A stretch of DNA of 64,000 nucleotides, from the NCBI RefSeq assembly GCF_963681195.1, contig NZ_OY808997.1, positions 1,984,001-2,048,000 on the forward strand. The letters are read 5' to 3'. Shown here piece after piece: positions 44,216-52,911 of the stretch. A model generated the notes under the pieces. It was not told where the DNA came from. It worked only from the letters and a program-made list of their open reading frames with translations, and did no database searches. Source of the stretch: Vibrio sp. 16. Lineage in GTDB: Bacteria; Pseudomonadota; Gammaproteobacteria; Enterobacterales; Vibrionaceae. The translations under genes and the position numbers were made by a program. Within the stretch, counting starts at the first letter, position 1, and each line of letters opens with the position of its first letter.

Positions 44216-45214
44216 TTACTCAATTCTCTGGTGTGAATTGCGCAAAATTAATTTAGGCTCGAAGGTTTCTGGCAGCTTTGCTTCATGCTTATGAATAAGA
44301 TTGTTGAGCTGTAAGGCAGCGGCTCGAGCCATGTCGCTGATGGGAAAATGGACCGAGGTCACCGTCGGGTAGAGGTCCTCGCAGCGATCGATACTGTCAA
44401 AGCTGACAATTGATATTTGCTCTGGCACTTTGATCCCCACTTCATGGAGGTACTGCAACGCCCCAACTGTCATTTCTTCACTGCAAGAATAAATCGCTGT
44501 CACTTGTGGCGCTGCTTGGAGAATTGTCTTTGCCGCTTGATAACCACTTTGGCGGCCGTAGTCCCCTTCCGCACACCAACTCTCTGGTACTGCCACTCCC
44601 GCTTTCATCATGGCGTCCAGATAACCTTGCTTACGAAGCACACTATTTTCTCGATGGGCAGGCCCTGCTATGCATGCCACCTTGGTATGGCCGATATCAA
44701 TCAGGTGCTGAACCGCAATGAAACTGGCTTTGTGGTGATCAAAGGTGATGCAACGCGACTCTAGCCCAGGGACGTAGCGATCTAACAATACGAATGGGGT
44801 CGGCGCTTCTGATAAAGTGATCAACTCTTGATCGGACAAGTATCGGCTGTGCAACACATAACCCTCACAGCGAAGATCATTAAAACGTTGTATCGCTTCC
44901 TTTTCCCCGTTGGCGGAGTGATGCCCTTGTGCAGTGATCAGAAACTTTTTGTGTTGATCGAGCTCGCTTTGAACCTGATCCATCATCGCACCGAAGAAGC
45001 CACCAGTATAATAAGTCACGAGCAAACCAACCATGTTGGTGGAAGAGGTTGCCAGCGAACGCGCGATAGCACTCGGGCGGTAGTTCAGCGCTTTCATTGC
45101 TTCTTCAACTTTCCGCTTTGTCTCCGCTTTAAACTTGCCCTCACCATTAATAATTCGCGAAACCGTTGAACGATTTACACCCGCCAACTCAGCGACATCT
45201 TTTATTCTAGCCAT
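44216..45214 (-). CDS. LacI-family regulator of the adjacent PTS operon
   Basis: 332 residues. The N-terminal LacI helix-turn-helix is intact (residues 2-25, IKDVAELAGVNRSTVSRIINGEG) with the hinge helix NYRPSAIARSLA, followed by a periplasmic-binding-like effector domain. It lies 97 bp downstream of chbG on the same strand and likely controls the PTS operon through the GCAACCGGTTGC palindrome at 49536. V. cholerae VC1286 occupies the equivalent place, as I recall. Confidence 0.9.
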   Translation of the reverse strand: MARIKDVAELAGVNRSTVSRIINGEGKFKAETKRKVEEAMKALNYRPSAIARSLATSSTNMVGLLVTYYTGGFFGAMMDQVQSELDQHKKFLITAQGHHSANGEKEAIQRFNDLRCEGYVLHSRYLSDQELITLSEAPTPFVLLDRYVPGLESRCITFDHHKASFIAVQHLIDIGHTKVACIAGPAHRENSVLRKQGYLDAMMKAGVAVPESWCAEGDYGRQSGYQAAKTILQAAPQVTAIYSCSEEMTVGALQYLHEVGIKVPEQISIVSFDSIDRCEDLYPTVTSVHFPISDMARAAALQLNNLIHKHEAKLPETFEPKLILRNSHQRIE

Positions 45215-45244
45215 AACATCCTGTACTTCATCACTTTATAAAGA

Positions 45245-45291
45245 GGCTGCCAGAACATAAGGACATGACTTTAGGGGGTATCCTGGCAGCC
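45245..45291 (-). terminator. Long-loop hairpin between chbG and the LacI gene
   Basis: A perfect 9-bp stem, GGCTGCCAG/CTGGCAGCC, encloses about 29 bases, followed on the minus strand by TCTTTAT. It could be a weak terminator or processing element separating regulator from operon. Confidence 0.4.
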
Positions 45292-45311
45292 GTAAAACAT
45301 CCTACACTCGG

Positions 45312-46043
45312 TTAGGAATGCTGGATAGATAAAGCCGAATAATCCGTGACTTCGATTGAATGCCTTTCAAGCAAGGTGGCAAGTTTGTCATCGGTCAACA
45401 CGTTAAGCTCTTTCTTTCGTTGTTCTGAGTAGCCACTGCTATGGGCAAGCGCTTGGTCAACAATGGCAGGGTGGCACATGACTTCCACTAGCTCGTAACG
45501 TTTTTCTAGCTCTAATAGATGATTCACTAAGCCCATTAAGTCGACGCCTTGGTCATAGAATTGATCGGTAAAGAAGTAATTTAAATTCGGGGCGCTTTGC
45601 CCTCTGAGTGGGACGCGGTATTTCGCCGCAACTTCCGTTACAACTGGCAAAAATTCTGGGTGGGTATGGGCGTGATGATGACTGTCGATATGACTGAGCG
45701 TCAATCCTGTCGCGAGAAAGGCTTCAACTTGTGCGATACATTCGTCATAGATGGCTTGAGCACTAAACCCGCGATGTGACCAGAACTCTGCGTATTTATA
45801 AAACGTTCCGTTTGTATCACTCAAGTTAGTTGAACGTGTTAAAGGCGCTCCCAGCGTAAAACGCAAATGGATGCCTACTTTTAAGGTCGGGATTTTATTA
45901 GCCAAAGCGACAGCGTGCTCCTCCTCCGGTAACCCGACGAGCAGTGTTGTAGAACGAACGACGCCCTGTAAATGGGAGCGTACAATTCCCTTGTTGACCC
46001 CTTTCGTTAATCCGAAATCATCGGCATTGAAGATCACTTTCAT
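45312..46043 (-). CDS. chbG: ChbG/YdjC-type carbohydrate deacetylase
   Basis: 243 residues of the YdjC fold. Metal-binding NADDFGL near the N-terminus and HIDSHHHAHTHPEFLP (His cluster) are intact. In E. coli ChbG removes one acetyl from chitobiose-6-phosphate so that ChbF can act. Here it may deacetylate a PTS-imported phospho-disaccharide. Start set at 46043 (MKVIFNADDFG), though a GTG 12 bases upstream is in frame. Confidence 0.9.
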   Translation of the reverse strand: MKVIFNADDFGLTKGVNKGIVRSHLQGVVRSTTLLVGLPEEEHAVALANKIPTLKVGIHLRFTLGAPLTRSTNLSDTNGTFYKYAEFWSHRGFSAQAIYDECIAQVEAFLATGLTLSHIDSHHHAHTHPEFLPVVTEVAAKYRVPLRGQSAPNLNYFFTDQFYDQGVDLMGLVNHLLELEKRYELVEVMCHPAIVDQALAHSSGYSEQRKKELNVLTDDKLATLLERHSIEVTDYSALSIQHS

Positions 46044-46058
46044 CGCTTTGGCCACTCC

Positions 46059-47381
46059 TTATAAGTGAGTTAAGGTAAATTGAGGTAGATAATGGCGATT
46101 TTGCTGTAATATCTCATCAAAGATCGATTTAGCGCGACCAATATCTGGGACCAACGGATTGTTCGCAAGCGCCATTAAACCCTGCTCATAACTGCCATGT
46201 ACCGCGGCTTCAATGGTCAGTTGCTCGTAAGCTTTCACTTGATGAAGTAACCCTTTCACATTTGGCGATAACTCCCCAACCGCGAGAGGCTTTGCTCCCC
46301 ATGACCCAACCACAGCCGTGCACTCAATCACGGCATCATCAGGCAAACCATTTATTGCGCCATTATTAGGCACATTCACAACGTGCAATGAATTTCGATT
46401 GTTGTAGATCGCATCGACTAAATTGAGCGACGCATCCGAGTAATAAGCACCGCCTCGCTCTTCCAACTGCGAAGGTTTATGGTCGAGACTTGGCTGCTGA
46501 TATAGCTCAAACAGTTCCGCTTCGGTCTGCATTACTTGCTCCGCTCGAGTTCCTTTCTCCGCAGCGCTTAGCTTCTCTTCCGCTAGCATCGCATCCGTTT
46601 GATAGAAATATCGATGGTAAGGGCATGGGATCGCATTCAACGCTTTCAAAAAAGTTGGGTCCCACGGCTCTTCCCAAATGTTTTTCATGCTGAAGTTGGC
46701 TCCATCCCCGACTTTCTCAAGTACGGTGTGAGTAATATCTTCACCATTGAGCCACGCTTTATGCACCCAAACTAGATGATTCAAGCCAGCGAACTCAAGC
46801 TGTACTTCATTGGGCTGGCAGTCCATCATGTCGGCAATCATCATTTGCATAGAGACCGGCACATTACATAAACCAATGTTTTTTACCTTGGTGTATTTGT
46901 TGACAGCCTCACTCACTAATCCTGCCGGATTGGTAAAATTGAGCATCCACGCATTTGGTGAGAGCTCCTCAATATCACGGCAAATATCCAGTATCACAGG
47001 AATGGTTCGTAGCGCCTTTGCAAACCCGCCAGGCCCCGTTGTTTCTTGACCAATTACGTCATATTTGAGGGGGATTTTTTCATCGTTTGCTCTGGCAGCG
47101 AGACCGCCAACGCGAAACTGAGTCATAACGAAATCTGCCCCTTTGATGGCCGCCCGGCGATCACAGTCTGCGGTTACCTCAATATCCGCACCGACTTTTG
47201 CAATCATACGTTTCGCTAATCCGCAAATAATGTCTAGCTTTTCTTTGCCTTCTTCAATATCAACGAAATGGATCTGTTTTACCGGAAGCGACGTCAATCT
47301 TTTGAGTACACCTTCCACAAGCTCAGGCGTATAACTGCTACCCCCACCAATAATAGCAAGCTTTAAGCTATCTCTAGACAT
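46059..47381 (-). CDS. chbF: 6-phospho-beta-glucosidase, GH4 family
   Basis: NAD+- and metal-dependent GH4 hydrolase cleaving 6-phospho-beta-disaccharides by a redox-elimination route. NAD motif AIIGGGSSYTPELVEG at residues 9-24, NFTNPAGLV, metal-binding GLCNVP, and GLNHLVWV are intact. Length 440, close to CelF/ChbF of E. coli (450). It acts after the PTS permease has phosphorylated the sugar. Confidence 0.94.
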   Translation of the reverse strand: MSRDSLKLAIIGGGSSYTPELVEGVLKRLTSLPVKQIHFVDIEEGKEKLDIICGLAKRMIAKVGADIEVTADCDRRAAIKGADFVMTQFRVGGLAARANDEKIPLKYDVIGQETTGPGGFAKALRTIPVILDICRDIEELSPNAWMLNFTNPAGLVSEAVNKYTKVKNIGLCNVPVSMQMMIADMMDCQPNEVQLEFAGLNHLVWVHKAWLNGEDITHTVLEKVGDGANFSMKNIWEEPWDPTFLKALNAIPCPYHRYFYQTDAMLAEEKLSAAEKGTRAEQVMQTEAELFELYQQPSLDHKPSQLEERGGAYYSDASLNLVDAIYNNRNSLHVVNVPNNGAINGLPDDAVIECTAVVGSWGAKPLAVGELSPNVKGLLHQVKAYEQLTIEAAVHGSYEQGLMALANNPLVPDIGRAKSIFDEILQQNRHYLPQFTLTHL

Positions 47382-47387
47382 TCGTGT

Positions 47388-47696
47388 TTACCCCGCAATC
47401 TGCTTATGTAGTGCGACCATTTCTGTTGCCATTTCTTGCGCCAAAATGGTAGTCATCAAATGATCTTGTGCGTGGACCATTACCAAGGTCATCGCAACTT
47501 TCCCCTCCCCCTGATCTTCTTCAATAAGCTGCGTCTGAATCAGGTGCGCTTTGTTTAAACACTCCTTAGCAAGAGCGAGTTTTTCTTCTGCGGCGAGAAA
47601 CTCTTTTTCGCGAGATAACCTAAGGGCTTCATAACACAAGCTACGTGCTTCACCTGCATTACAAATTATTTCCATAACAACAATTTCTTGTTCCAT
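47388..47696 (-). CDS. chbA: PTS lactose/cellobiose-type EIIA
   Basis: 102-residue helical protein that passes phosphate from HPr to EIIB. The phospho-His motif VHAQDHLM is at residues 74-81 (His75). ICNAGEARSLCYEAL is the first helix of the family. It lies between the EIIC and GH4 genes. Confidence 0.94.
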   Translation of the reverse strand: MEQEIVVMEIICNAGEARSLCYEALRLSREKEFLAAEEKLALAKECLNKAHLIQTQLIEEDQGEGKVAMTLVMVHAQDHLMTTILAQEMATEMVALHKQIAG

Positions 47697-47746
47697 AACG
47701 ACTTCCTTTATTCAGAGCTGCCTAACGCGACAGCTCAATGATTTAC

Positions 47747-49087
47747 TTAGGCGATGGCACCTTTACCTGACACGGCTTGCTCTGGTTCAGACTCGCTTGA
47801 AGGCTGCTCTTGAGCGATCACTTGCTTTTCAAACATCTTGAAGAAAGGCAGGTAAATAAACAGATCCAGAATCAACAATCCGATCACCAACAATACGGGC
47901 GACAGCGTCCAACCACTGCCCCATGACGCGCCAATAATGGCCGGCGTCGTCCATGGTGTTGTGGCAACGCCCATACCAACCAAGCCAACTTGAACCGCAA
48001 AATAGGCAATGGTGGCATTGATAACTGGCGCGAAGACAAAAGGAATAAACAAGATTGGGTTCATTACAATTGGACTGCCAAAAATGACAGGCTCATTGAT
48101 TTGGAAGAAGCCTGGTACCGCACTCATGCGTCCAATACTTTTTAGATGCGCAGAGCGACTGAACGACATCAGTAAGACAAGTGCGAGCGTTGCGCCTGAA
48201 CCACCAATGAAGATGTAGAAATCCCAGAAAGGTTGCGTAAAGACATTGGGAATGGGCTGACCCGCAACAAATGCATCAATATTGGCACTGATATTGGTAA
48301 GGAAAATCGGTGAAAGAAGTCCAACGACAATCGCGGCTCCATGTATTCCAGCAAACCAAAGTAACTGACATAAGAGCAACGCACCAATAATCGCTGGCAG
48401 AGTGTTTGAGGCACTGATTAACGGCTTGAACATCGCCATTACTGCATCTGGAATTAGCATTCCGTACTGAGCTTGAACAAATAAGCTCAAAGGATACAAG
48501 GTGATGAAAATTGCCAATACGGGCAGTAGCACTTCAAAAGAGCGTGCAATCGCAGGTGGTACTTGCTCTGGCATACGAATGGTAATGTTGTGCTTTTTCA
48601 TAAATCGATACAGCTCGACCGAAAAGAACGCACACATAACCGCAGTAAAGATGCCAGTTCCCCCCATGTGAGACATCGCCAATGCCCCATCCTTAGCGGG
48701 AGCCGCGACCAACAAGAAGCTCATCAAAGATAAAACAGCGCTCGTGATACCATCCATCTTATAGGCTTTCGCCAAACTATAAGCGACACCCAAGGAGACA
48801 AAAATCGTCATAATGCCCATCGACATATTGAACGGCATCATAATGGTGTCAAAGTGTGTGGTAGCGAAATCTAACCAAGCGCGACCAAACGCATTTGTGG
48901 TATCTTCGCCAAACGGGGGAAAAGCAAAGATCAAAATAAAACTACCGACGATAATAAATGGCATTGCGACAATAAATCCGTCACGCATTGCTCGTACATG
49001 AGGTTGATTGCCAACTTTTGCGGCAAGCGGTGCTATATTTTTTTCGACGATTCCTATAATCGCATCATAAAGCTTCATAGATTCCAT
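47747..49087 (-). CDS. chbC: PTS cellobiose/chitobiose-type EIIC
   Basis: 446-residue membrane permease with about ten hydrophobic segments. PHVRAMRDGFIVAMPFIIVGSF near the N-terminus and FQINEPVIFGSPIVMNPILFIPF in the C-terminal half are hallmark Lac/Cel EIIC segments; the Glu in NEPV is substrate-linked. The C-terminal tail is acidic (EQPSSESEPEQ). Confidence 0.95.
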   Translation of the reverse strand: MESMKLYDAIIGIVEKNIAPLAAKVGNQPHVRAMRDGFIVAMPFIIVGSFILIFAFPPFGEDTTNAFGRAWLDFATTHFDTIMMPFNMSMGIMTIFVSLGVAYSLAKAYKMDGITSAVLSLMSFLLVAAPAKDGALAMSHMGGTGIFTAVMCAFFSVELYRFMKKHNITIRMPEQVPPAIARSFEVLLPVLAIFITLYPLSLFVQAQYGMLIPDAVMAMFKPLISASNTLPAIIGALLLCQLLWFAGIHGAAIVVGLLSPIFLTNISANIDAFVAGQPIPNVFTQPFWDFYIFIGGSGATLALVLLMSFSRSAHLKSIGRMSAVPGFFQINEPVIFGSPIVMNPILFIPFVFAPVINATIAYFAVQVGLVGMGVATTPWTTPAIIGASWGSGWTLSPVLLVIGLLILDLFIYLPFFKMFEKQVIAQEQPSSESEPEQAVSGKGAIA

Positions 49088-49164
49088 CCTTATTTTTGGA
49101 TAAAAGAATCCCTACGCATATAAATATGCGCATATTCTTTTACTGATAAATTGAGTTTATTTAA

Positions 49165-49467
49165 TTAGATGAGTTCGAGCGCTTGTTGAAGCACTTCATC
49201 ACCTTTCATCATTCCATAGGCTTGTGGCGAAATTGCCGCAATGTTCTTACCATGCTCTTCTGCCGTCTTACGCAGTTCTTCCAACTGAAAGCGAACTTGA
49301 GGGCCAAGCAAGCAAACATCATACTCTTTGATTGCCTCGTCAAATGCGTTGACTGACATTGCATCAATCTTACACTCTATTCCTTTTAATTCAGCAGCTT
49401 GCTCCATTTTCTTAACAAGCATACTGGTCGACATACCAGCGCTACAGCACAAAAGAATCTTTTTCAT
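49165..49467 (-). CDS. chbB: PTS cellobiose/chitobiose-type EIIB
   Basis: 100 residues; the phosphocysteine is in CCSAGMSTS (Cys8). It phosphorylates the sugar during uptake through EIIC. Start at 49467 with GGAG 7 bases upstream. First gene of chbB-chbC-chbA-chbF-chbG; this order and the LacI regulator match the V. cholerae VC1281-1286 cluster, reported to respond to glucosamine disaccharides, so the sugar may be diglucosamine or cellobiose rather than chitobiose (recall and inference). Confidence 0.94.
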   Translation of the reverse strand: MKKILLCCSAGMSTSMLVKKMEQAAELKGIECKIDAMSVNAFDEAIKEYDVCLLGPQVRFQLEELRKTAEEHGKNIAAISPQAYGMMKGDEVLQQALELI

Positions 49468-49535
49468 AATCTTGCTCCATGTGTTCAATCTTTAACCTAC
49501 GAACACTGTAGCAAAAACGTACAACACAAAAAAGC

Positions 49536-49569
49536 GCAACCGGTTGCATTGTACGTGAACAAACTCTCA
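49536..49569 (-). promoter_or_regulatory. LacI-type operator and possible CRP site of the PTS operon
   Basis: A 12-bp perfect palindrome GCAACCGGTTGC (49536-49547) has the CG-centred form of LacI-family operators. Next to it, CGTGA-N6-TCTCA (49554-49569) matches the CRP consensus at 8 of 10 positions. Both lie 70-100 bp upstream of chbB. The rest of this 344-bp gap, to 49765, is AT-rich with no gene. Confidence 0.65.
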
Positions 49570-49765
49570 TTTTATAAAGAAACATCGCTGTTTTAACTGG
49601 TGATATTTTTATTAATTATTTTAACTTTAAATCTAAACTAGAATAAAAATAGGCGCGTATATCTAGCAAAAATACTGTTTATATATTGTCACTTTGTTTA
49701 TTTTTACTGAGGCTTATCTAATAATCTTAAAGAATACAAAAGCTAAGGTAATAATATAGAATCTA

Positions 49766-49801
49766 TAAAAACAAAGCCCAGTGAAGACACTGGGCTTTGT
49801 T
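49766..49801 (-). terminator. Terminator of the VC0807-family gene
   Basis: ACAAAGCCCAGTG and CACTGGGCTTTGT form a 13-bp perfect stem with a 4-base loop and T-run on the minus strand. Confidence 0.92.
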
Positions 49802-49811
49802 CGTTTGAGAA

Positions 49812-50507
49812 TTACTTGGTATGGAAAATTTGTTCCGTTTCCAAGGAAGTCATTGCGCGGATTTGACGCCAAACATAGTAGAAGATACCAAACATCATCA
49901 ACATACTTGGTATGGCGATAATTGGGTAGCTATATAATGTTAGTTTTCCGAGCTCTTCATTAAACTCAGCGGTTCCTGCTGGGCTTGTCACAATCCAGGT
50001 CGCGAGGAAATAATTCATCACCGATGAAAAGGCAAAGGTACTGGCAAATAGGTAGTTAGACGTCATGAGACAGCGTTCAAACGCTTGAGACTTACCGCTT
50101 TCTTCTAGTCGTTCCTTGATGAGAGGCAGATTCAAAATGGTGTCATTGAGGATCATCTTCTGCATAAATGGGTAACGTGTAAACGTTGAGCCCAGAACCG
50201 CTAAACCAATCAGGCCAGGGATCAACGCTTCTTTCAGCGCCAACCAACGAGTATCTAGTTCAAGTAGACCGATTCCTCCAGTGAGCAACACACTGACAAA
50301 GCCCAGTGCCGCAATAAAGTTAAACTTCTTGTTACGAATCAGCTCCATGCCACCATAAGCCACAGGGAAAGCAAGCGCGACGACTAACGCCATAACCGTT
50401 CCTAGATGCTCTTCGCCACTAAACTTCATTAAAATGAATGACGGGACAAAAACGTTAAAGAGGATCTCGAACAAGGGGTTCGATTTTTTGTTCTCTGTGT
50501 TACTCAT
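49812..50507 (-). CDS. VC0807-family membrane protein
   Basis: 231 residues, six or so hydrophobic segments with short connecting loops; no catalytic motif seen. I recognise the family name VC0807 only by resemblance; its role is unknown. The N-terminal PLFEILFNVFVPSFILMKFSG recalls the intracellular-septation-protein type of small membrane protein. Single gene between the PTS operon and the tRNA-Leu array. Confidence 0.75.
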   Translation of the reverse strand: MSNTENKKSNPLFEILFNVFVPSFILMKFSGEEHLGTVMALVVALAFPVAYGGMELIRNKKFNFIAALGFVSVLLTGGIGLLELDTRWLALKEALIPGLIGLAVLGSTFTRYPFMQKMILNDTILNLPLIKERLEESGKSQAFERCLMTSNYLFASTFAFSSVMNYFLATWIVTSPAGTAEFNEELGKLTLYSYPIIAIPSMLMMFGIFYYVWRQIRAMTSLETEQIFHTK

Positions 50508-50686
50508 AATTTCTAAAGGCTGCGTTTAAAATAAATCTCTGGGAAGGGATTGTTCCTCGCATAGCGAGAGAAGTAAAGCGTTAACGCGCCAAGCTGTGTA
50601 ACGACATATGAAATGGCGGAGAATAGTACTAGATGAGGCGCCCACTCCAGCAACCACGCAGAGGCTGCGTTTCTACATTAGCGCCA

Positions 50687-50937
50687 TGGTACCAGTGCGG
50701 ACTGATTGGACAAGCATTCCTGCCGCTACCGCGAAGGCAACGCCTGTCAAACATGAATCTATTTTCAAACACCTAAAACGACGAAAGGCCGCTATAAAAG
50801 CGACCTTTCTATGTATGGTACCGGTGCGGACTGATTGGACAGGCATTCCTGCCGCCACCGCGAAGGCAACGCCTGTCAAACATCAATCTATTTCAAACAC
50901 CTAAAACGACGAAAGGTCGCTATATAAGCGACCTTTC
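50687..50937 (-). repeat. Tandem array of modified tRNA-Leu 3' ends plus terminators
   Basis: Two units follow tRNA-Leu on the minus strand at 128-129 bp spacing, with CCA ends at 50816 and 50687. Each has CGTTGCCTTCG (variable-arm region of the real tRNA), GGCGG (T-stem 5' strand), an insert in place of the T-loop, GTCCGC (T-stem 3' strand) and an acceptor end finishing in GGTACCA. GACAGGC upstream pairs with GCCTGTC in the insert; in the second unit this is GCTTGTC, keeping the pair as G-U. Between units lie near-identical terminators (50911-50937, 50783-50809) and a conserved spacer. Confidence 0.8.
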
Positions 50938-50943
50938 TATATA

Positions 50944-51028
50944 TGGTACCGGTGGGCGGACTTGAACCGCCACGCCCGAAGGCAACGGATTTTGAATCCG
51001 TCGTGTATACCAATTTCACCACACCGGC
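50944..51028 (-). tRNA. tRNA-Leu (CAA)
   Basis: 85 nt with encoded CCA and a long variable arm; anticodon loop TTCAAAA gives CAA. Followed by a strong terminator and then the modified-3'-end array. Confidence 0.96.
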
Positions 51029-51221
51029 ATCTAGGACATCTCGTCCTTTGATGTTTGGCATTATACGTAAGCCGAGCGTTCGTGCAAGTGCAAAAGACTG
51101 AATTACTTGCCGTTTGCTGATAAATTCGCCACAAGTTGCCAAGCTGTGCGCAAGGTCTCTTTTCAGATCAAAATTGAAGCTTTATTCTTTCGCCTAATTT
51201 TTATTTTGGTAAGCAGGTTTT

Positions 51222-51698
51222 ATGTCAGCAACTGACTCTTTGCCACCAGCGGGGTTGTTTCGTCGCTTAGGGGCTCTTTTTTACGATGGTCTGATTATAA
51301 TGGCGGTTGAAATGATGGCTGCGGGTATTGTAATTGCCATTCTTCACGCACTGATGGCGATGGGAGTATTCAGTGTCGGCGGCTATGCTGATGTGAGTGA
51401 CTTCCTGACCAATCACCCAGTTTGGAGCCCAGTATATACCGCTTACCTCGCGGCGGTCTGGATATACTTCTTTGTCTTCTTTTGGACTCGAGCAGGACAA
51501 ACTTTGGGAATGAGAGCTTGGAAGCTTCACCTTAGAAGCAATGACGGTTCGCCAATATCGACCACTCAGGCTTTGATCCGTATCGGTACATCGGGATTTG
51601 GTTTAGCGAACTTAACTGTCCCAATTGATCCGAAAAAGCGTGGTTTCCACGATATTTGGGCGAAGACTGAAGTTGTAGTACTGCCAAAGGCAAACTAG
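51222..51698 (+). CDS. RDD-family membrane protein
   Basis: 158 residues. The RDD domain opens with GLFRRLGALFYDGLIIM (the family Arg and Asp) and has three membrane segments (about residues 20-46, 70-88 and a weaker third), with TRAGQTLGMRAWKLHL and RGFHDIWAKT as conserved loops. Function of the family is unclear; some members are proposed Na+/H+ transporters. Single gene, convergent with luxS. Confidence 0.9.
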   Translation: MSATDSLPPAGLFRRLGALFYDGLIIMAVEMMAAGIVIAILHALMAMGVFSVGGYADVSDFLTNHPVWSPVYTAYLAAVWIYFFVFFWTRAGQTLGMRAWKLHLRSNDGSPISTTQALIRIGTSGFGLANLTVPIDPKKRGFHDIWAKTEVVVLPKAN

Positions 51699-51714
51699 GT
51701 AATTAGTCAAAAGA

Positions 51715-51751
51715 CAAAAAAGGAAGGCATCTCGCCTTCCTTTTGTTTTTT
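51715..51751. terminator. Bidirectional terminator between RDD gene and luxS
   Basis: AAAAAAGGAAGGC and GCCTTCCTTTT with loop ATCTC, flanked by A and T runs. Confidence 0.88.
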
Positions 51752-51759
51752 CAGCGCCG

Positions 51760-52278
51760 TTAGTCGACTTTTAACTCTTTGAGCATCGCCTCAGGTAGCG
51801 CTAGGTCATCGTTCTTGTTGACGGAGATGCCCGCATCAATAATGGCCTGAGCAATCTGCTTCGCTTCATCTAATGAGTGCATTGCAGCAGTTCCGCACTG
51901 ATACTCGTTGAGCTCTGGAATTTTATTTTGGCTCTCTACTTTCAGTACGTCTTGCATTGCGGACAACCACGCCTCAGCCACCTGCTGCTCTTGAGGAGTA
52001 CCAATCAAGCTCATGTAGAAACCGGTACGACATCCCATAGGTGAAATATCGATGATTTCCACGCTATCGCTATTCAGATGGTTACGCATGAACCCTGCAT
52101 ATAGGTGCTCTAGCGTATGAATCCCTTTCTCTGACAGGATATCTTTGTTTGGCGCAGTAAATCGCAAATCGAACACGGTAATCGTATCGCCCTTGGGGGT
52201 GGTCATGGTTTTCGCCACTCGAACGGCAGGTGCGTTCATACGAGTGTGATCGACGGTAAAGCTATCTAATAACGGCAT
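51760..52278 (-). CDS. luxS: S-ribosylhomocysteine lyase (autoinducer-2 synthase)
   Basis: Splits S-ribosylhomocysteine to homocysteine and DPD, the precursor of the quorum signal AI-2, and recycles the methyl cycle. The metal ligands are His54 and His58 in HTLEH and a Cys in the C-terminal half (CGTAAMHSL); the catalytic Cys83 is in MGCRTGFYM. Length 172. The GAGGAG ribosome-binding site is excellent. It lies downstream of gshA and a lipoprotein gene, as in other vibrios. Confidence 0.98.
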   Translation of the reverse strand: MPLLDSFTVDHTRMNAPAVRVAKTMTTPKGDTITVFDLRFTAPNKDILSEKGIHTLEHLYAGFMRNHLNSDSVEIIDISPMGCRTGFYMSLIGTPQEQQVAEAWLSAMQDVLKVESQNKIPELNEYQCGTAAMHSLDEAKQIAQAIIDAGISVNKNDDLALPEAMLKELKVD

Positions 52279-52302
52279 TGTCCTTCTCCTCTCAAGCTAG
52301 TA

Positions 52303-52902
52303 TTAGAAAAACCAGCTTCGGTTATTTTCCAGTTCTTGTCGGCACTGTTTAAGTTGCCAACCGTAATCCTTTGCTTGCTGTTCAACTTTTCGAGCCACTC
52401 TGATTAATGATGGCTTCGATTGATATGTTTTACGTTTATAGCCACCACGGCCTTCGTGGTACGCCAAATATTGGTTGTAGGGATCCCATTTTGAGATACC
52501 TAACTGCTTTTGAGTTTCGCTGGTATACCAGCCAATAAACATCAGTGAGTCACCAAAATTGGTTCTTGAGCCACCATGATTCGTGGCTTTTTGAAAATCT
52601 TCCCATGCTGGGTCTTGCGCTTGTGCATATCCATAAGCGCTACTGACACGCCCCCATGGAATAAAGCCCAATACATAGTCTTTCGGTGGGCGCGCATCAT
52701 GACGATAACTGCTCTCTTGTTTGACAAATGCCATCGCAATCTGAATCGGCGTCCCCCACTCCTCTTGCATATCGACAGCATCGTCATACCAAGCGGGCTT
52801 CTCGCGGAAAATCTCGCATAAATTAGAGTGGTTTTTGGGTGGCGCCGTTGCACATCCACCTAACACTAACAGAGCAAAAACCGCCGCAAACCTTTTTACC
52901 AC
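52303..52902 (-). CDS. Lysozyme-like (transglycosylase SLT-type) lipoprotein
   Basis: 199 residues with a lipobox LVLGGC (Cys17), so probably membrane-anchored. IQIAMAFVKQESSYRHDARP contains the candidate catalytic Glu in the ES motif, and YGYAQAQDPAWEDFQ and YLAYHEGRGGY match other lytic-transglycosylase signatures. It presumably cleaves peptidoglycan, but the domain is short and diverged. A GTG start with AAGGA 6 bases upstream is likely. It is 9 bp after gshA, so probably co-transcribed. Confidence 0.82.
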   Translation of the reverse strand: MVKRFAAVFALLVLGGCATAPPKNHSNLCEIFREKPAWYDDAVDMQEEWGTPIQIAMAFVKQESSYRHDARPPKDYVLGFIPWGRVSSAYGYAQAQDPAWEDFQKATNHGGSRTNFGDSLMFIGWYTSETQKQLGISKWDPYNQYLAYHEGRGGYKRKTYQSKPSLIRVARKVEQQAKDYGWQLKQCRQELENNRSWFF

Positions 52903-52911
52903 CGGCGTTCC

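Noticed and set aside
42375..50507. PTS operon and neighbours as a genomic island inserted next to the rrn operon
   Set aside because: No integrase, direct repeats or composition break were seen; the operon has counterparts in other vibrios.
50608..50904. Overlapping 98- and 68-codon frames on opposite strands with internal repeats
   Set aside because: The repeats are the tRNA-Leu 3'-end array; the protein repeats are a by-product of the DNA repeat.
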